From Pseudoflavonifractor sp. 60 (GTDB taxonomy: Bacteria; Bacillota; Clostridia; Oscillospirales; Oscillospiraceae): a DNA stretch of 64,000 nucleotides. The notes under the pieces were generated by a model. The model worked only from the letters and a program-made list of their open reading frames with translations. It was not told the origin of the DNA and ran no database searches. The stretch's first letter is position 1. Every line of letters begins with the position of its first letter. Made by a program: the position numbers and the translations under genes. Below are positions 48,729-57,845 of this stretch, piece after piece. The stretch is from contig NZ_QWKI01000038.1 of the NCBI RefSeq assembly GCF_009911645.1, positions 1 through 64,000 on the forward strand, written 5' to 3'.

Positions 48729-51077
48729 ATGGTAACCTTGAAGAAAAGCGGAAAGAGGGTTGGGCAGTTGCGTATCCTGGCTACCTTCGCCTTCTCCTTT
48801 GCCGCCGCCGTGTTCTGCGCCGTCTACGGACAGCTGGACGCCTTTCTGCTCCCTCTGGGCGGCGGGCTGGCCCTGGCGGCGGCAGTGTTGGGGATTCTGC
48901 TGCGAAAAAAAGGTCACCGCCGCACCCGGGTCCTGTTGATGTTATTCGGTTTGGCGGCAGGATTTATGTGGACGGCGGTCTACATGGTGATTTTTTTCCG
49001 GCCCGCCCAGGCGCTGGACAACCGAACGGTCCGTCTGAGGGCCACTGTGTCCGACTGGCCCCAGGAGGGGAGCTACGGCGGCTGTACCGTTTTGGTGCGG
49101 GCGGAGACGGAGGGCGGGGTTACGCTGTCCGCCATTCTCTACACCGACCAGCAAGGGGCGGACCTGCGGCCCGGAGATCAAATCGAGACCATTGCCCACT
49201 GTACCCTGGGGGACCGCACCTTTGCCGGGGAGAAGATCACCTACTACACCGCCAAGGGCATATTCCTCCGGGCCACCGCCTACGGACGGCTGGAGGTGGA
49301 GCGCCCGAAGCGGATACCGCCCCGCTGCTATGCCGCCTGGGCTGCCCGGGCGTTGAAGCGCGGCATTGACGCCGCCTTTCCAGAGGACGTCTCCGGCTTT
49401 GTGAAGGCCCTGGTGACGGGCAACCGGGACAGCCTTACCGACGAGTTTACCACCTCCCTGGAGCGCACCGGGCTGAGCCACACGGTGGCGGTGTCCGGGA
49501 TGCACCTGGCCTACCTGTCCGGCGTTCTGACCCGGCTGCTGGGGCGGGGAAAGCGGAGCACCGCCGTGCTGACCATTCTGTGGGCTGCGCTGTTCTGCGG
49601 GATTGCGGGCAACACCCCTTCGGTGCTCCGGGCGGCGGTGATGATTGTGATGCTCCAGCTGGCCCCTCTGCTGTGCCGGGAGCGGGACGGCCCCACCGCC
49701 CTGGCGCTGGCCCTGCTCCTGCTACTGGCGGCCAATCCCTTTGCCGCCGCCCACGTGGGGCTCCAGCTGTCCTTCGCGGCGGTAGCGGGGATTTTGCTGG
49801 TGTCGGACCGGATTCAAGACGGTCTTCTGAGGCGCTTCCACATGGACCGGCTGGGGAAGCCCAAAAGCTGGCGGCAGAGGCTGCTGCGGGCAGGACCGCG
49901 GTTTGCGGTCTCTAACCTGTCCGCAACCCTGGGGGCCTCGGTGCTCACTGTGCCCCTGGTGGCCCTCCATTTTAATATGGTGTCCCTCATTGCGCCCCTG
50001 TCCAACCTGCTCACCCTGTGGGCCATTGGCTACCTGTTTCTGGGGGGCATGGCGGTGGGAGTACTGGCCAACCTTTGGCTGGCGGGGGCGGCGGTCCTGG
50101 CGATTCCCTTTACCGCCCTGGCCCGCTACCTCCAGTGGGTTGTGGCGCTGCTGGCCGGATCTGATCTGGCGGCCCTGTCCCTGAACTCCATCTACTGCCG
50201 GGCCTGGCTGGTGCTGGTGTACGCCCTGCTGCTGGTCTCGGTGCGGATGAAGGGGCGGCGTCCGGTGTGGATGCCCGTTGCCGCCGGAGCTGTAGCGCTG
50301 GGGGCGGCAATCGCCCTGACCCGGGCCGCCTTTTTCTGGGGCGACTTGGGAGTCACGGTGTTGGACGTGGGCCAGGGGCAGAGCGTTCTGGTGCGCACAG
50401 GGGTCTTCCTGACCCTGGTAGACTGCGGCGGCGACAGCCGGGAGGGACCCGGGAAGACGACCGCCGACTACCTCCAGTCCCTGGGGCTGGGCGGGATTGA
50501 CCTGCTGGTGGTGTCCCACTACCACGCCGACCACGCCAACGGGATTGGACAGCTGCTGGAGCGGATTTCGGTCCGGGAAATCGCTCTGCCCGATGTGGAG
50601 GCGGACAGCCCGCTGCGGGCGGAGATTTTAGCTGCGGCCCAGGCGCGGGAGATACCCGTATCCTTCATCCGAGGGGAGAGGACCGTTGACAGCGGGGAAG
50701 ACTGTCAAATAACCCTTCTCCCGCCCGTGCTGGAGGAAGGGACGGCCAATGAGCTGGGGCTGACGGTGCTGGCCGCGGCGGGAGAGGCGGACGTCCTCAT
50801 CACCGGCGATATGGAGGCGGAGGGGGAACACCGCCTGGTGCAGAGGGCGGACCTGCCCGACATTGAGGTGCTGGTGGCGGGACACCACGGCTCCGCCACC
50901 TCCAGTACCCGGGAGCTGCTGGAGCGGGTTAAGCCGGAGTTTGCCCTGATCTCGGTGGGGGCGGGCAACCGGTACGGCCACCCGGACGGGGAGGCCCTGC
51001 TCCGCCTGGACGAGGCGGGGGCCAAAATATATCGCACCGACCTCTATGGCACCATAGAGGTGAAGCTGAAGGGATAA
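48729..51077 (+). CDS. comEC: ComEC/Rec2-type DNA-internalisation channel
   Basis: A 782-residue membrane protein in three parts: an N-terminal DUF4131 region with three hydrophobic segments; the Competence domain (about residues 215-480: SGMHLAYLSGVLTRLLGRG, GNTPSVLRAAVMIV, NPFAAAHVGLQLSFAAV) with multiple TM helices; and a C-terminal metallo-beta-lactamase domain (from about 535) with VSHYHADHANG, ITGDMEAEGEHRL and GHHGSATS. It would translocate single-stranded DNA inward. The start is unsettled: ATG 48729 has no good RBS, and in-frame alternatives reach 48582. Whether the cell is competent is unknown. Confidence 0.92.
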   Translation: MVTLKKSGKRVGQLRILATFAFSFAAAVFCAVYGQLDAFLLPLGGGLALAAAVLGILLRKKGHRRTRVLLMLFGLAAGFMWTAVYMVIFFRPAQALDNRTVRLRATVSDWPQEGSYGGCTVLVRAETEGGVTLSAILYTDQQGADLRPGDQIETIAHCTLGDRTFAGEKITYYTAKGIFLRATAYGRLEVERPKRIPPRCYAAWAARALKRGIDAAFPEDVSGFVKALVTGNRDSLTDEFTTSLERTGLSHTVAVSGMHLAYLSGVLTRLLGRGKRSTAVLTILWAALFCGIAGNTPSVLRAAVMIVMLQLAPLLCRERDGPTALALALLLLLAANPFAAAHVGLQLSFAAVAGILLVSDRIQDGLLRRFHMDRLGKPKSWRQRLLRAGPRFAVSNLSATLGASVLTVPLVALHFNMVSLIAPLSNLLTLWAIGYLFLGGMAVGVLANLWLAGAAVLAIPFTALARYLQWVVALLAGSDLAALSLNSIYCRAWLVLVYALLLVSVRMKGRRPVWMPVAAGAVALGAAIALTRAAFFWGDLGVTVLDVGQGQSVLVRTGVFLTLVDCGGDSREGPGKTTADYLQSLGLGGIDLLVVSHYHADHANGIGQLLERISVREIALPDVEADSPLRAEILAAAQAREIPVSFIRGERTVDSGEDCQITLLPPVLEEGTANELGLTVLAAAGEADVLITGDMEAEGEHRLVQRADLPDIEVLVAGHHGSATSSTRELLERVKPEFALISVGAGNRYGHPDGEALLRLDEAGAKIYRTDLYGTIEVKLKG

Positions 51078-51136
51078 GAAAAAAACGAAGTTTTTTCAAA
51101 AATTTTCTTTCGCTTCCTTACCGCTTCGCGGCACTA

Positions 51137-51182
51137 AGAGCCCCTAAGCTCATGCTGCGCATTCGCTAAGGGGCTCTATGTC
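51137..51182 (+). terminator. Terminator after comEC
   Basis: AGAGCCCCT/AGGGGCTCT stem around a 23-nt loop, followed by ATGTCTTTT. It separates comEC from holA. Confidence 0.65.
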
Positions 51183-51241
51183 TTTTATAAAAGAAAAGAA
51201 GAAACGGGAACGAGAGGAAGACACATAAAGGAGGAGCAGCG

Positions 51242-52276
51242 ATGCCGCCGAAGAAAAAGCCGGATACCGCCGGATTTGACCAGCTGAAAAAGGACCTGAC
51301 CCAGGGGAAGCCGGGACAGCTGTACATCTTCCACGGGGAGGAGACCTATCTGCGGGACAGCTACCTGCGCAAGCTCCAGGAGGCGGTGCTCACCGGCGGC
51401 CTGGGGGAGTTCAACCGCCACGACCTGGGGGCCAAAGACATGTCCCCCCACGCCCTGGGGGAGGCGGTGGACTGCCTGCCCATGATGGCGGAGCGGACCT
51501 ATGTGCAGGTCACCGACTTTGATTTGTTCAAGGCGGGGGAGCGCGACCGGGAGGAGTACGTCCGCATTCTGTCCCACCTGCCGGAGTACTGCTGCCTGGT
51601 GTTCCTGTATGACCTTATCGAGTACAAGCCGGACGCCCGGACCAAGCTGGCGGGGGCGGTGAAGAAGGCGGGGACCGAGGTCAACTTTGCCCGGCAGGAC
51701 CAGGGCCAGCTGGTGAAGTGGATTCGGGCCCATTTCCGGGCGCTGGGCAAGGAGATTGAGCCCCGTCTGTGCGGCGAGCTCATCTTTCTGTGCGGCGACC
51801 TGATGCAGAAACTGGGGCAGGAGATCGAGAAAATCGGGGCCTACGCCAAGGGACCCTCCATCACCTGGGCGGACGTGGAGGCGGTGGCAACCCCCCAGCT
51901 CAGCGCGGTGGTCTTCAAAATTGCAGACGCCATTGGAGAGAAGAACTATGACAGGGCGGCCTCCATCCTGGGGGAGCTGTACCAGATGCAGAAGAAGCCC
52001 CAGGAGATCATGGGGGCCCTAGGCAAGCAGATGCGCCAGTTCTACTCCGCCCAGCTGGCCCAGAGCAGCGGGAAGGGGGCCGACTACGTGGCGCGGCTGT
52101 GGGGGATGAATTACCCGGCCAATCAGCTGATGAACAGCGCCCGCCGGCTGTCCCTGCCCTGGTGCCGCCAGGCGGTGCTGGCCTGCGCCAGGACGGAGAT
52201 GGCCATGAAATCCAGCGGCCAGGACGACCAGGAGCTGCTTACCGCCCTGCTGCTGGAGCTGGCCAATACCAGGTGA
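51242..52276 (+). CDS. holA: DNA polymerase III subunit delta
   Basis: A 344-residue clamp-loader delta subunit. The N-terminal part has GQLYIFHGEETYLRDSYLRKL and MMAERTYVQVTDFDLF; the middle has CCLVFLYDLIEYKPDARTKL and FARQDQGQLVKWIRAH; the C-terminal collar domain includes DAIGEKNYDRAASILGELY. With delta-prime and tau/gamma it loads the beta clamp. Its P-loop is degenerate, as normal for delta. AAAGGAGGAG precedes the ATG. rnmV follows after 10 nt, so the two are an operon. Confidence 0.93.
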   Translation: MPPKKKPDTAGFDQLKKDLTQGKPGQLYIFHGEETYLRDSYLRKLQEAVLTGGLGEFNRHDLGAKDMSPHALGEAVDCLPMMAERTYVQVTDFDLFKAGERDREEYVRILSHLPEYCCLVFLYDLIEYKPDARTKLAGAVKKAGTEVNFARQDQGQLVKWIRAHFRALGKEIEPRLCGELIFLCGDLMQKLGQEIEKIGAYAKGPSITWADVEAVATPQLSAVVFKIADAIGEKNYDRAASILGELYQMQKKPQEIMGALGKQMRQFYSAQLAQSSGKGADYVARLWGMNYPANQLMNSARRLSLPWCRQAVLACARTEMAMKSSGQDDQELLTALLLELANTR

Positions 52277-52286
52277 GGGGGCCGCT

Positions 52287-52877
52287 ATGCTGCGTATTCG
52301 AGAGGCCATTGTGGTAGAGGGCCGGTACGACAAAAACACCTTGTCCCAGGTGGTGGATACCCTGATTTTGGAGACGGGGGGCTTTCAGATTTTCAAGGAC
52401 CCGGAACAGATGGCCCTGCTGGAGCGGGCGGCCCGCCGGCGAGGGCTGGTGGTGCTCACCGATTCCGACGGGGCGGGCTTTGTCATCCGAAACCGGATCA
52501 AGGGGGTCATCCCGGGCCAATTTTTGAAGCACGCCTACATCCCCGACGTCTATGGCAAGGAGCGCCGCAAGCGCCGGCGGGGGAAGGAGGGCAAACTGGG
52601 GGTTGAGGGGATGCCCCCGGAGGTGCTGGAAAAGGTCCTGCGCCGGGCGGGGGCCACCTTTTTGGAGGGGGATGCTTGGGCGGCGCGGCGGAGGCCGGCG
52701 CTGACCAAGGGGGACCTGTTTGCCGCCGGGCTCTCCGGGGGAGCGGACAGCGCCCGGAAGCGCCAGGAGCTGCTGAGGCGGCTGGAGCTGCCGGAGCATA
52801 TGTCGGCCAACGCCCTGCTGGCGGTGCTCAACGGCTGCTATACCAGGGAAGAGGCGGAAGATATTTTAAATATTTAG
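52287..52877 (+). CDS. rnmV: Ribonuclease M5
   Basis: A 196-residue TOPRIM protein: IREAIVVEGRYDKNTLSQ with the catalytic Glu, GLVVLTDSDGAGFVIRN with the DxD motif, and the family-specific IPGQFLKHAYIPDV. It cleaves precursor 5S rRNA. After the TOPRIM domain there is a basic stretch (KERRKRRRGKEGK) for RNA binding and a C-terminal helical domain. The stop is TAG, inside the first base of the terminator stem. It is co-transcribed with holA. Confidence 0.93.
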   Translation: MLRIREAIVVEGRYDKNTLSQVVDTLILETGGFQIFKDPEQMALLERAARRRGLVVLTDSDGAGFVIRNRIKGVIPGQFLKHAYIPDVYGKERRKRRRGKEGKLGVEGMPPEVLEKVLRRAGATFLEGDAWAARRRPALTKGDLFAAGLSGGADSARKRQELLRRLELPEHMSANALLAVLNGCYTREEAEDILNI

Positions 52878-52900
52878 GCGCGGCCATTGGCCGCGCCTTT
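52877..52900. terminator. Bidirectional terminator between rnmV and the DUF2812 operon
   Basis: GGCGCGGCCA-T-TGGCCGCGCC, a perfect palindromic stem followed by TTT on the plus strand, at a convergent gene junction. Confidence 0.75.
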
Positions 52901-52902
52901 CG

Positions 52903-54105
52903 CTATCTCACCATCGCCGCGATTTCCTCCAGGTGTTCCGCCAGATTTCCGCCGCCGGTATAGCGGATGGTGACCGCCCGTTTCCCCGCCGATGCGGCGG
53001 CCAGCTGAAAGCCGCCCACCTCCGAGCGGGCCACGGCCAGGAAGTCCACGCCGTCCCAGGGGATGTAGTCCACCGTCCAGGCGGCGTTTTCGCCGGAACT
53101 CCACCAGATATCCTGGTCCAGCCCCATGTGGACCTCCAGCTGTTCCTTTGCCAGCGGCGCGGCCAGGAAGGACAGCCAGCCAGGCAGACGGTACCACTCA
53201 AGCTCCAGACGGGTCCAGTTTTCCGGCTCAATGCGGTCGGACTGGACAACCCGCCAGTACTCCGGACAGAGGGGGTAGCGCTCCCGGTCGCAGAAGTTGG
53301 CGTAATCCCGTCCTCTCTCCTGGAGGGTCCTGGGGTGGTAGTTCTCACCCTCCAGCGACTCCAGGGTCAGCCTGGGAAAGGCGGTGAGGGCGTCCAGGGG
53401 CTGGAGCCAATCCCTGGAGAAGGGCAGGATGATGTTGCTGAAAAATATCCCCATGAGAAGGAGAAAAAAGAGCAGGTAGAACAGTGCCGGTCCCCACCGG
53501 CGGGGGAGGTAGACCGCATGATGCTCCAGGGGGATGTTCTGTTCCAGCTGGCGGACCAGAAGGGCCAGCCGCTCCACATCGGCCCAGGAAGCGGCCAGCA
53601 GAAAGATCATCAGGACCATCTCAAGCACAATCAGCAGGGCAATAGTGGTGAGAAAGGTGTGGACGGGCATATGTTCGGCCAGCAGGACCATGGACAGCAA
53701 CCAAAGCAGACCGAACAGAGCGGCCAGCTGGCTCAGGAAGCTCCGCCGCTGGGCTTTATACAGCTTTTTCCAGAGCTGACTCTGGAGCGCCGGGTCGGAG
53801 TGGGGCTCCGGGGCGTTCGGGTCCTGGGTTGAGAAGATGAGCAGCTCACTGTTGGTCTGGCAGACACAGTCCCAGCCGAAGTCCCGGTACAGGTCCAGCA
53901 TTGCCTGGGGCGGTTCCGCACCCCAGGACAGGCGGCAGGGCTCCGCACGGTAGCGGGTCTTCCGGGCCGGTCCCTCCTCAAAGGTGGAAAACAGAGGCCG
54001 GATGCGCTTTAAGGCCAGCCCTCGCAGGGCCATATCCTCCAGCCAGCTCTCCACACCCCGGACGTCGTACAGGGATACCAGGGTGATTTGATAGACACGT
54101 TTCAC
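52903..54105 (-). CDS. DUF2812 membrane protein, paralogue 5 of 5
   Basis: A 400-residue protein and the last gene of the PadR operon. The N-terminal DUF2812 domain shows the shared motif YDVRGVESWLEDMALRGL and TRYRAEPC, then DPNAPEPHSDP near residue 97. Four hydrophobic segments lie between about residues 125 and 230 (LSQLAALFGLLWLLSMVLL, FLTTIALLIVLEMVLMIFLL and a pair later). The C-terminal 170 residues are soluble. Function unknown. The start has GGAGA upstream. Its sequence is well diverged from its sisters, suggesting an old duplication. Confidence 0.82.
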   Translation of the reverse strand: MKRVYQITLVSLYDVRGVESWLEDMALRGLALKRIRPLFSTFEEGPARKTRYRAEPCRLSWGAEPPQAMLDLYRDFGWDCVCQTNSELLIFSTQDPNAPEPHSDPALQSQLWKKLYKAQRRSFLSQLAALFGLLWLLSMVLLAEHMPVHTFLTTIALLIVLEMVLMIFLLAASWADVERLALLVRQLEQNIPLEHHAVYLPRRWGPALFYLLFFLLLMGIFFSNIILPFSRDWLQPLDALTAFPRLTLESLEGENYHPRTLQERGRDYANFCDRERYPLCPEYWRVVQSDRIEPENWTRLELEWYRLPGWLSFLAAPLAKEQLEVHMGLDQDIWWSSGENAAWTVDYIPWDGVDFLAVARSEVGGFQLAAASAGKRAVTIRYTGGGNLAEHLEEIAAMVR

Positions 54106-54120
54106 AGGAAGGTCTCCTTT

Positions 54121-55374
54121 CTACTTCAGCGCCGCCGCCAGCATGTCCAGGTGGTCCGTCAGGTTTTCCCGTCCTCCATAGAGCAGCGCCACCACGTGGC
54201 CGTCCCGGCCCGCGGCGGCCATCTGCCACTCCGGGTGATTCTCCGCCCGGGCCACTACCACAAAGTCCAGCTCGGGATGGGACAGCTCCTCATAGCTCCA
54301 GCGCAGATTCATCAGCTCCAATTGGGCCAGCTGGGACATGGCGATGGTGCGGGCCAGCGGGGGGACGAGCAGGTGGAAGTAGACCGCCTCCAGGTCGGGG
54401 GAGTAGACGTACTCCGGTTCACCAGACGGGGAGTAGCCCTGTTTTGACTCCAGGTCCACCGGACTGAGCAGGGACTGTTCCACCGTGTAATAGCTGGGGG
54501 AGAGGAAGGAGAACTTGCGGGTTACGATGTTCTGCCCCCAACTGCTGCCGGAGTGTTTTCTGGGCGGTTCGCCAAACAGCTCCTTATAGGTGACCAGGGG
54601 CTCCGACTCCAGATCCTGAAGGTGGATGTATGGCCGGGAGAAGTGTTCCAGCGGGGCGTTGGGCGGCAAGTCGTACAGGCCGAACAGCTGTCCAGTCCAC
54701 AGAACAACGGCAAGCCCGGCCAGCGGAATGGTGATCCAGAAGGGGATGGCGTGCAGACTCCACCGGGGCCGGGGGCGGGTCTTGGGGGTCACACCCAGTT
54801 CCAGGGAGCGCTGGAGGTCCAGCAGCAGGTGACAATCCCGCTCCTCATCCCGCCAAAACAGGAAGCCGAGAAGCAGAAAAATCAGCGGTGTTCCGGTCAG
54901 GTCGAAGAGGAATAGGGGGATACGGCGTGGGTCCATGCGCCAGAGCAGAACTCCGGCCAGAATAAACAGGCCCAAAATGAGGAAATGCAAAATACGCTGC
55001 TTTTTTCGGGCGCGCTGAACCCGCCCCGTCAGCCACTCCAGGGAGATGCCACGGGTCACCGGGTCGGTGTGGAGCTCCGGGGCCCGGGGGTCGGCGGTGT
55101 AGAAGAGGAAATAGACCTTGCCAACCCTGCCCGCGTACTCCCAGCCCGACTGGCAGTACAGCTCCAGCCGCTCCGGCTCCGCCAGTTCCCGCCCGTTGGA
55201 TACCTCCAGCCGGAAGCGGGTTCCGGGGGCGTGTTCATCCCGGCGGAAGCGGGTAAAGTCGCCGGTGACCTGGATGGGGAACAGACCGGCGTTGGCCTGC
55301 TCCTCCAGCCAGTGCTCTAGCCCCGGAATGTCGTACAGGGACACCGGAGTGGTTATCCAATATTTCCAGAACAT
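54121..55374 (-). CDS. DUF2812 membrane protein, paralogue 4 of 5
   Basis: A 417-residue protein. The N-terminal motif is YDIPGLEHWLEEQANAGLF, with TRFRLEVSN, and DPRAPELHTDP near residue 96. Hydrophobic segments include ILHFLILGLFILAGVLLW, IPLFLFDLTGTPLIFLLLGF and WITIPLAGLAVVLWTGQL; the C-terminal half is soluble. Its start codon immediately precedes the TAA of the upstream paralogue's frame with no gap, and its own stop is TAG. It presumably forms part of the same PadR-controlled system; function unknown. Confidence 0.82.
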   Translation of the reverse strand: MFWKYWITTPVSLYDIPGLEHWLEEQANAGLFPIQVTGDFTRFRRDEHAPGTRFRLEVSNGRELAEPERLELYCQSGWEYAGRVGKVYFLFYTADPRAPELHTDPVTRGISLEWLTGRVQRARKKQRILHFLILGLFILAGVLLWRMDPRRIPLFLFDLTGTPLIFLLLGFLFWRDEERDCHLLLDLQRSLELGVTPKTRPRPRWSLHAIPFWITIPLAGLAVVLWTGQLFGLYDLPPNAPLEHFSRPYIHLQDLESEPLVTYKELFGEPPRKHSGSSWGQNIVTRKFSFLSPSYYTVEQSLLSPVDLESKQGYSPSGEPEYVYSPDLEAVYFHLLVPPLARTIAMSQLAQLELMNLRWSYEELSHPELDFVVVARAENHPEWQMAAAGRDGHVVALLYGGRENLTDHLDMLAAALK

Positions 55375-56601
55375 TTAATTCTCCTTTCCCAGAGCCTCCA
55401 AAAACAGGGGCAGGCAGTTCTCCAGCGCGGTGGGGCCGGCATATTCCACCACCAGAATGTCGTTCCCCCGCAGGGCGGTGAACAGCCAGCGCTCCTGGCC
55501 GCCCCGGCGGAAACGGACCGTCTCCAGGGCGTCCAGGCCGGGGTACTCCCGGGTCTGGAAGGGCTGCAAGTCGGAGACCCGGCTGAGGGGATTGTCGTAG
55601 GACAGGACCGCGTTCAGCTGCCGCACCTCCCGGTCTCGGCGGAGCTGATACACCAGCCGGGCGGTTCCCGGGGAGCGGGCCCGGTCGTACTGAATATACA
55701 CCTGGAGGGGATAGGGGCGGGGAATCTCAATCAGTTCTCCCGGATCTGTGCGAACAGTCCGGCTCCAGTCCATAGATTGGAACTCCTGCACCGGGACCAG
55801 CCAGGAGTGACTGCGCTTCAAATAGCCGTCCACCTCCGGCTCCTCCTCCAGGGGGCGGGGACCGGCCGCCTCCAGCTGGGCCAGAGTGGGCCAGGTGTGG
55901 GAAAGAGGGGCCTCCCCCAGACCGCAGACCTGGGGCCGGTAGCTGGGAATGGCGAAATAGAGCACCAGAAGCAGAGGGACCGTGATGCAGAAGTAGACCT
56001 TCAGGTCTCTGGCCCGGTTCCACCGCCGCCCCGCCTTGGGGGCCAGGGTGCGGCGGACCTTGACCAGCTGCCGGATTTCCCGAATGGGCCGGATGGTGAC
56101 GATGACGAAAACCGCCAGTGAAAAAGCAAATTGGAACAGGTCGCGGGGCTGTTCCATCAAAATCAGCTCCTCCAGCAGCCGTTTCCCAATCAGAGAGAAG
56201 ACCCCGCCCAGAAACAGGATGGAGGCCGCCGTCATGGCGGTCCAGAAACGCGTCTGCTGCTGGATGGTGCTGTTCAGCGCGTAGGCCAGGGTTGCGGGGT
56301 CGGAGTGGAGCTCCGGGGCGTCCGGGTCCTGGCAGGAGTAGACACAATACATCCGGGGCAGGGTGTCCACAAGCGCCCAGCCCATCTGGGCGTAAAGGTC
56401 CGGAAGGTCCTCTTGTTTACCCTTGCCCACCGGGTCCAGCCGGTAGCGCACCAGGCAGGGGGTGTCTGTCACAAACTGGGCGGACTCGATGAGCCGGGAG
56501 AAGCGCTGGAAGAACTTCCCCTGAAGGGCCATCTCGTCCAGCCAGCTCTGTAAGCCCTGAATGTCATAGCGGGAGCAGGGCAGCCAGTGTTTTTCGGTCA
56601 T
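55375..56601 (-). CDS. DUF2812 membrane protein, paralogue 3 of 5
   Basis: A 408-residue protein. The N-terminal motif is YDIQGLQSWLDEMALQGKFF, then VRYRLDPVG and DPDAPELHSDP near residue 92. TM segments occur at about residues 120-205 (FWTAMTAASILFLGGVF, FQFAFSLAVFVIVTI) and 205-235 (CITVPLLLVLYFAIP). The C-terminal domain has RPYPLQVYIQYDRARSPG. The start overlaps the stop of the upstream paralogue (ATGA), showing translational coupling. It is closest in sequence to paralogue 2 (56598-57815), with which it shares FDIQGLQ-type and RYRLDPVG blocks. Confidence 0.83.
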   Translation of the reverse strand: MTEKHWLPCSRYDIQGLQSWLDEMALQGKFFQRFSRLIESAQFVTDTPCLVRYRLDPVGKGKQEDLPDLYAQMGWALVDTLPRMYCVYSCQDPDAPELHSDPATLAYALNSTIQQQTRFWTAMTAASILFLGGVFSLIGKRLLEELILMEQPRDLFQFAFSLAVFVIVTIRPIREIRQLVKVRRTLAPKAGRRWNRARDLKVYFCITVPLLLVLYFAIPSYRPQVCGLGEAPLSHTWPTLAQLEAAGPRPLEEEPEVDGYLKRSHSWLVPVQEFQSMDWSRTVRTDPGELIEIPRPYPLQVYIQYDRARSPGTARLVYQLRRDREVRQLNAVLSYDNPLSRVSDLQPFQTREYPGLDALETVRFRRGGQERWLFTALRGNDILVVEYAGPTALENCLPLFLEALGKEN

Positions 56602-57815
56602 AGGACTTCCTCCTCTCCCAGGGCGTCCAGCAGCAGGGCCAGTCCCCGCTCCAGGGGGGCGGAGCCGGCGCAGCGGACCAGCAGCACGTCATTTCCCCGC
56701 CGCAGGGCGAGGGCCCAGCCGTCCAGGCCGGAGTACCGGTAGGAGGCGGTCTCCAGCACGTCCAGCCCGGGGTACTCCATGGGGACGAAGGGGGTCAGGC
56801 CGGTGATGGACTCGGAGCTGTTGGAGGTGTCGTTGTAGTGTTTGAGGTCCTTCTCCAGCTCCTTTCGCTTCAGATGGTACAGCCGCCGGGCGGCGGAGGG
56901 GGAGGCGGCCTGATAGTACCACACCTTTAAAAGAGGCTTGCCGAAGCCAGCGCCCCGGTCGGTGTAGTGCTCCTGAACGGGGACGGCGGGGGAGCGGTTG
57001 ACGGTCATATAGCTGTAGTGCTCGGGCCGCAGCGCCGGGAGGGGGGCCGTCTCCATCTGAGCCAGACCGGGCCAGGGGTGGGAGAGGGCAGACAGGTCCA
57101 GGTCCAGAAACTCCATGGCGACATAATTCATGGCCAGGCTGCTCAGCAGATTGATTAGAAGCGTAACGGGCAGAAAGATGGCCAGATAGGGCAGATTGGG
57201 CCGCCAGTGCCGCCGTCCCGCCTGGAGGGGGAGGCCGTCGTCCAGGGTGCGGCGCAGCTTGTTCAGCCGGATAACCTGGTACATACCATAGACGGCCAGC
57301 GCCAGAAGCAGCCCCACCAGGAACAGGATGACCAGAGGCTGAAAGGGATGCTCCCACAGAAGGAGATTGGCGCAGAACTCGTTCCAGTTGGCAAGGAGCA
57401 AGAAGGCCAGCAGAGTCGTGGGGGCCAGCACCAGGAGCATATTGTCTTGCCGCTGCCGCCGCACCAGTGTTTTCAGGGCGTAGGACAGGGTTGCGGGGTC
57501 GGAGTGGAGCTCCGGGACCTCAGGGTCGTCACAGGAGAAAAGGTAGAAGGTCCGGGGGATGGCGTCCACAAATTCCCAGCCCATCTGGGCGTAGTTCTCC
57601 TTGCGCTCCACGTCGTTCCAATGTTCTCCCACCGGGTCCAGCCGGTAGCGCACCGGCCGGGGCTCCCCCCGCCGGAAAAAGGCCCGGTCGTTGTGGTAGG
57701 ACAGCCGCTCCAGAAACAGCCCCTGGAGGGCCATCCCGTCCAGCCAATCCTGTAGCCCCTGGATATCAAAAATAGAGCAGGGCAGGGGCTTTTTCACCAG
57801 CTTGTTCCTCTTCAT
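56598..57815 (-). CDS. DUF2812 membrane protein, paralogue 2 of 5
   Basis: A 405-residue protein. The N-terminal motif is FDIQGLQDWLDGMALQGLFL, with VRYRLDPVG and DPEVPELHSDP. Membrane segments include MLLVLAPTTLLAFLLLANW, PLVILFLVGLLLALAVYGMY and LAIFLPVTLLINLLSSLAMN. The start at 57815 is chosen because AAAGGAGG lies 8 nt upstream; the frame begins six codons earlier at 57833. The C-terminal domain parallels that of paralogue 3. Function unknown. Confidence 0.83.
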   Translation of the reverse strand: MKRNKLVKKPLPCSIFDIQGLQDWLDGMALQGLFLERLSYHNDRAFFRRGEPRPVRYRLDPVGEHWNDVERKENYAQMGWEFVDAIPRTFYLFSCDDPEVPELHSDPATLSYALKTLVRRQRQDNMLLVLAPTTLLAFLLLANWNEFCANLLLWEHPFQPLVILFLVGLLLALAVYGMYQVIRLNKLRRTLDDGLPLQAGRRHWRPNLPYLAIFLPVTLLINLLSSLAMNYVAMEFLDLDLSALSHPWPGLAQMETAPLPALRPEHYSYMTVNRSPAVPVQEHYTDRGAGFGKPLLKVWYYQAASPSAARRLYHLKRKELEKDLKHYNDTSNSSESITGLTPFVPMEYPGLDVLETASYRYSGLDGWALALRRGNDVLLVRCAGSAPLERGLALLLDALGEEEVL

Positions 57816-57845
57816 GGAAAAACCTCCTTTCAAAGGGCGGGCAGT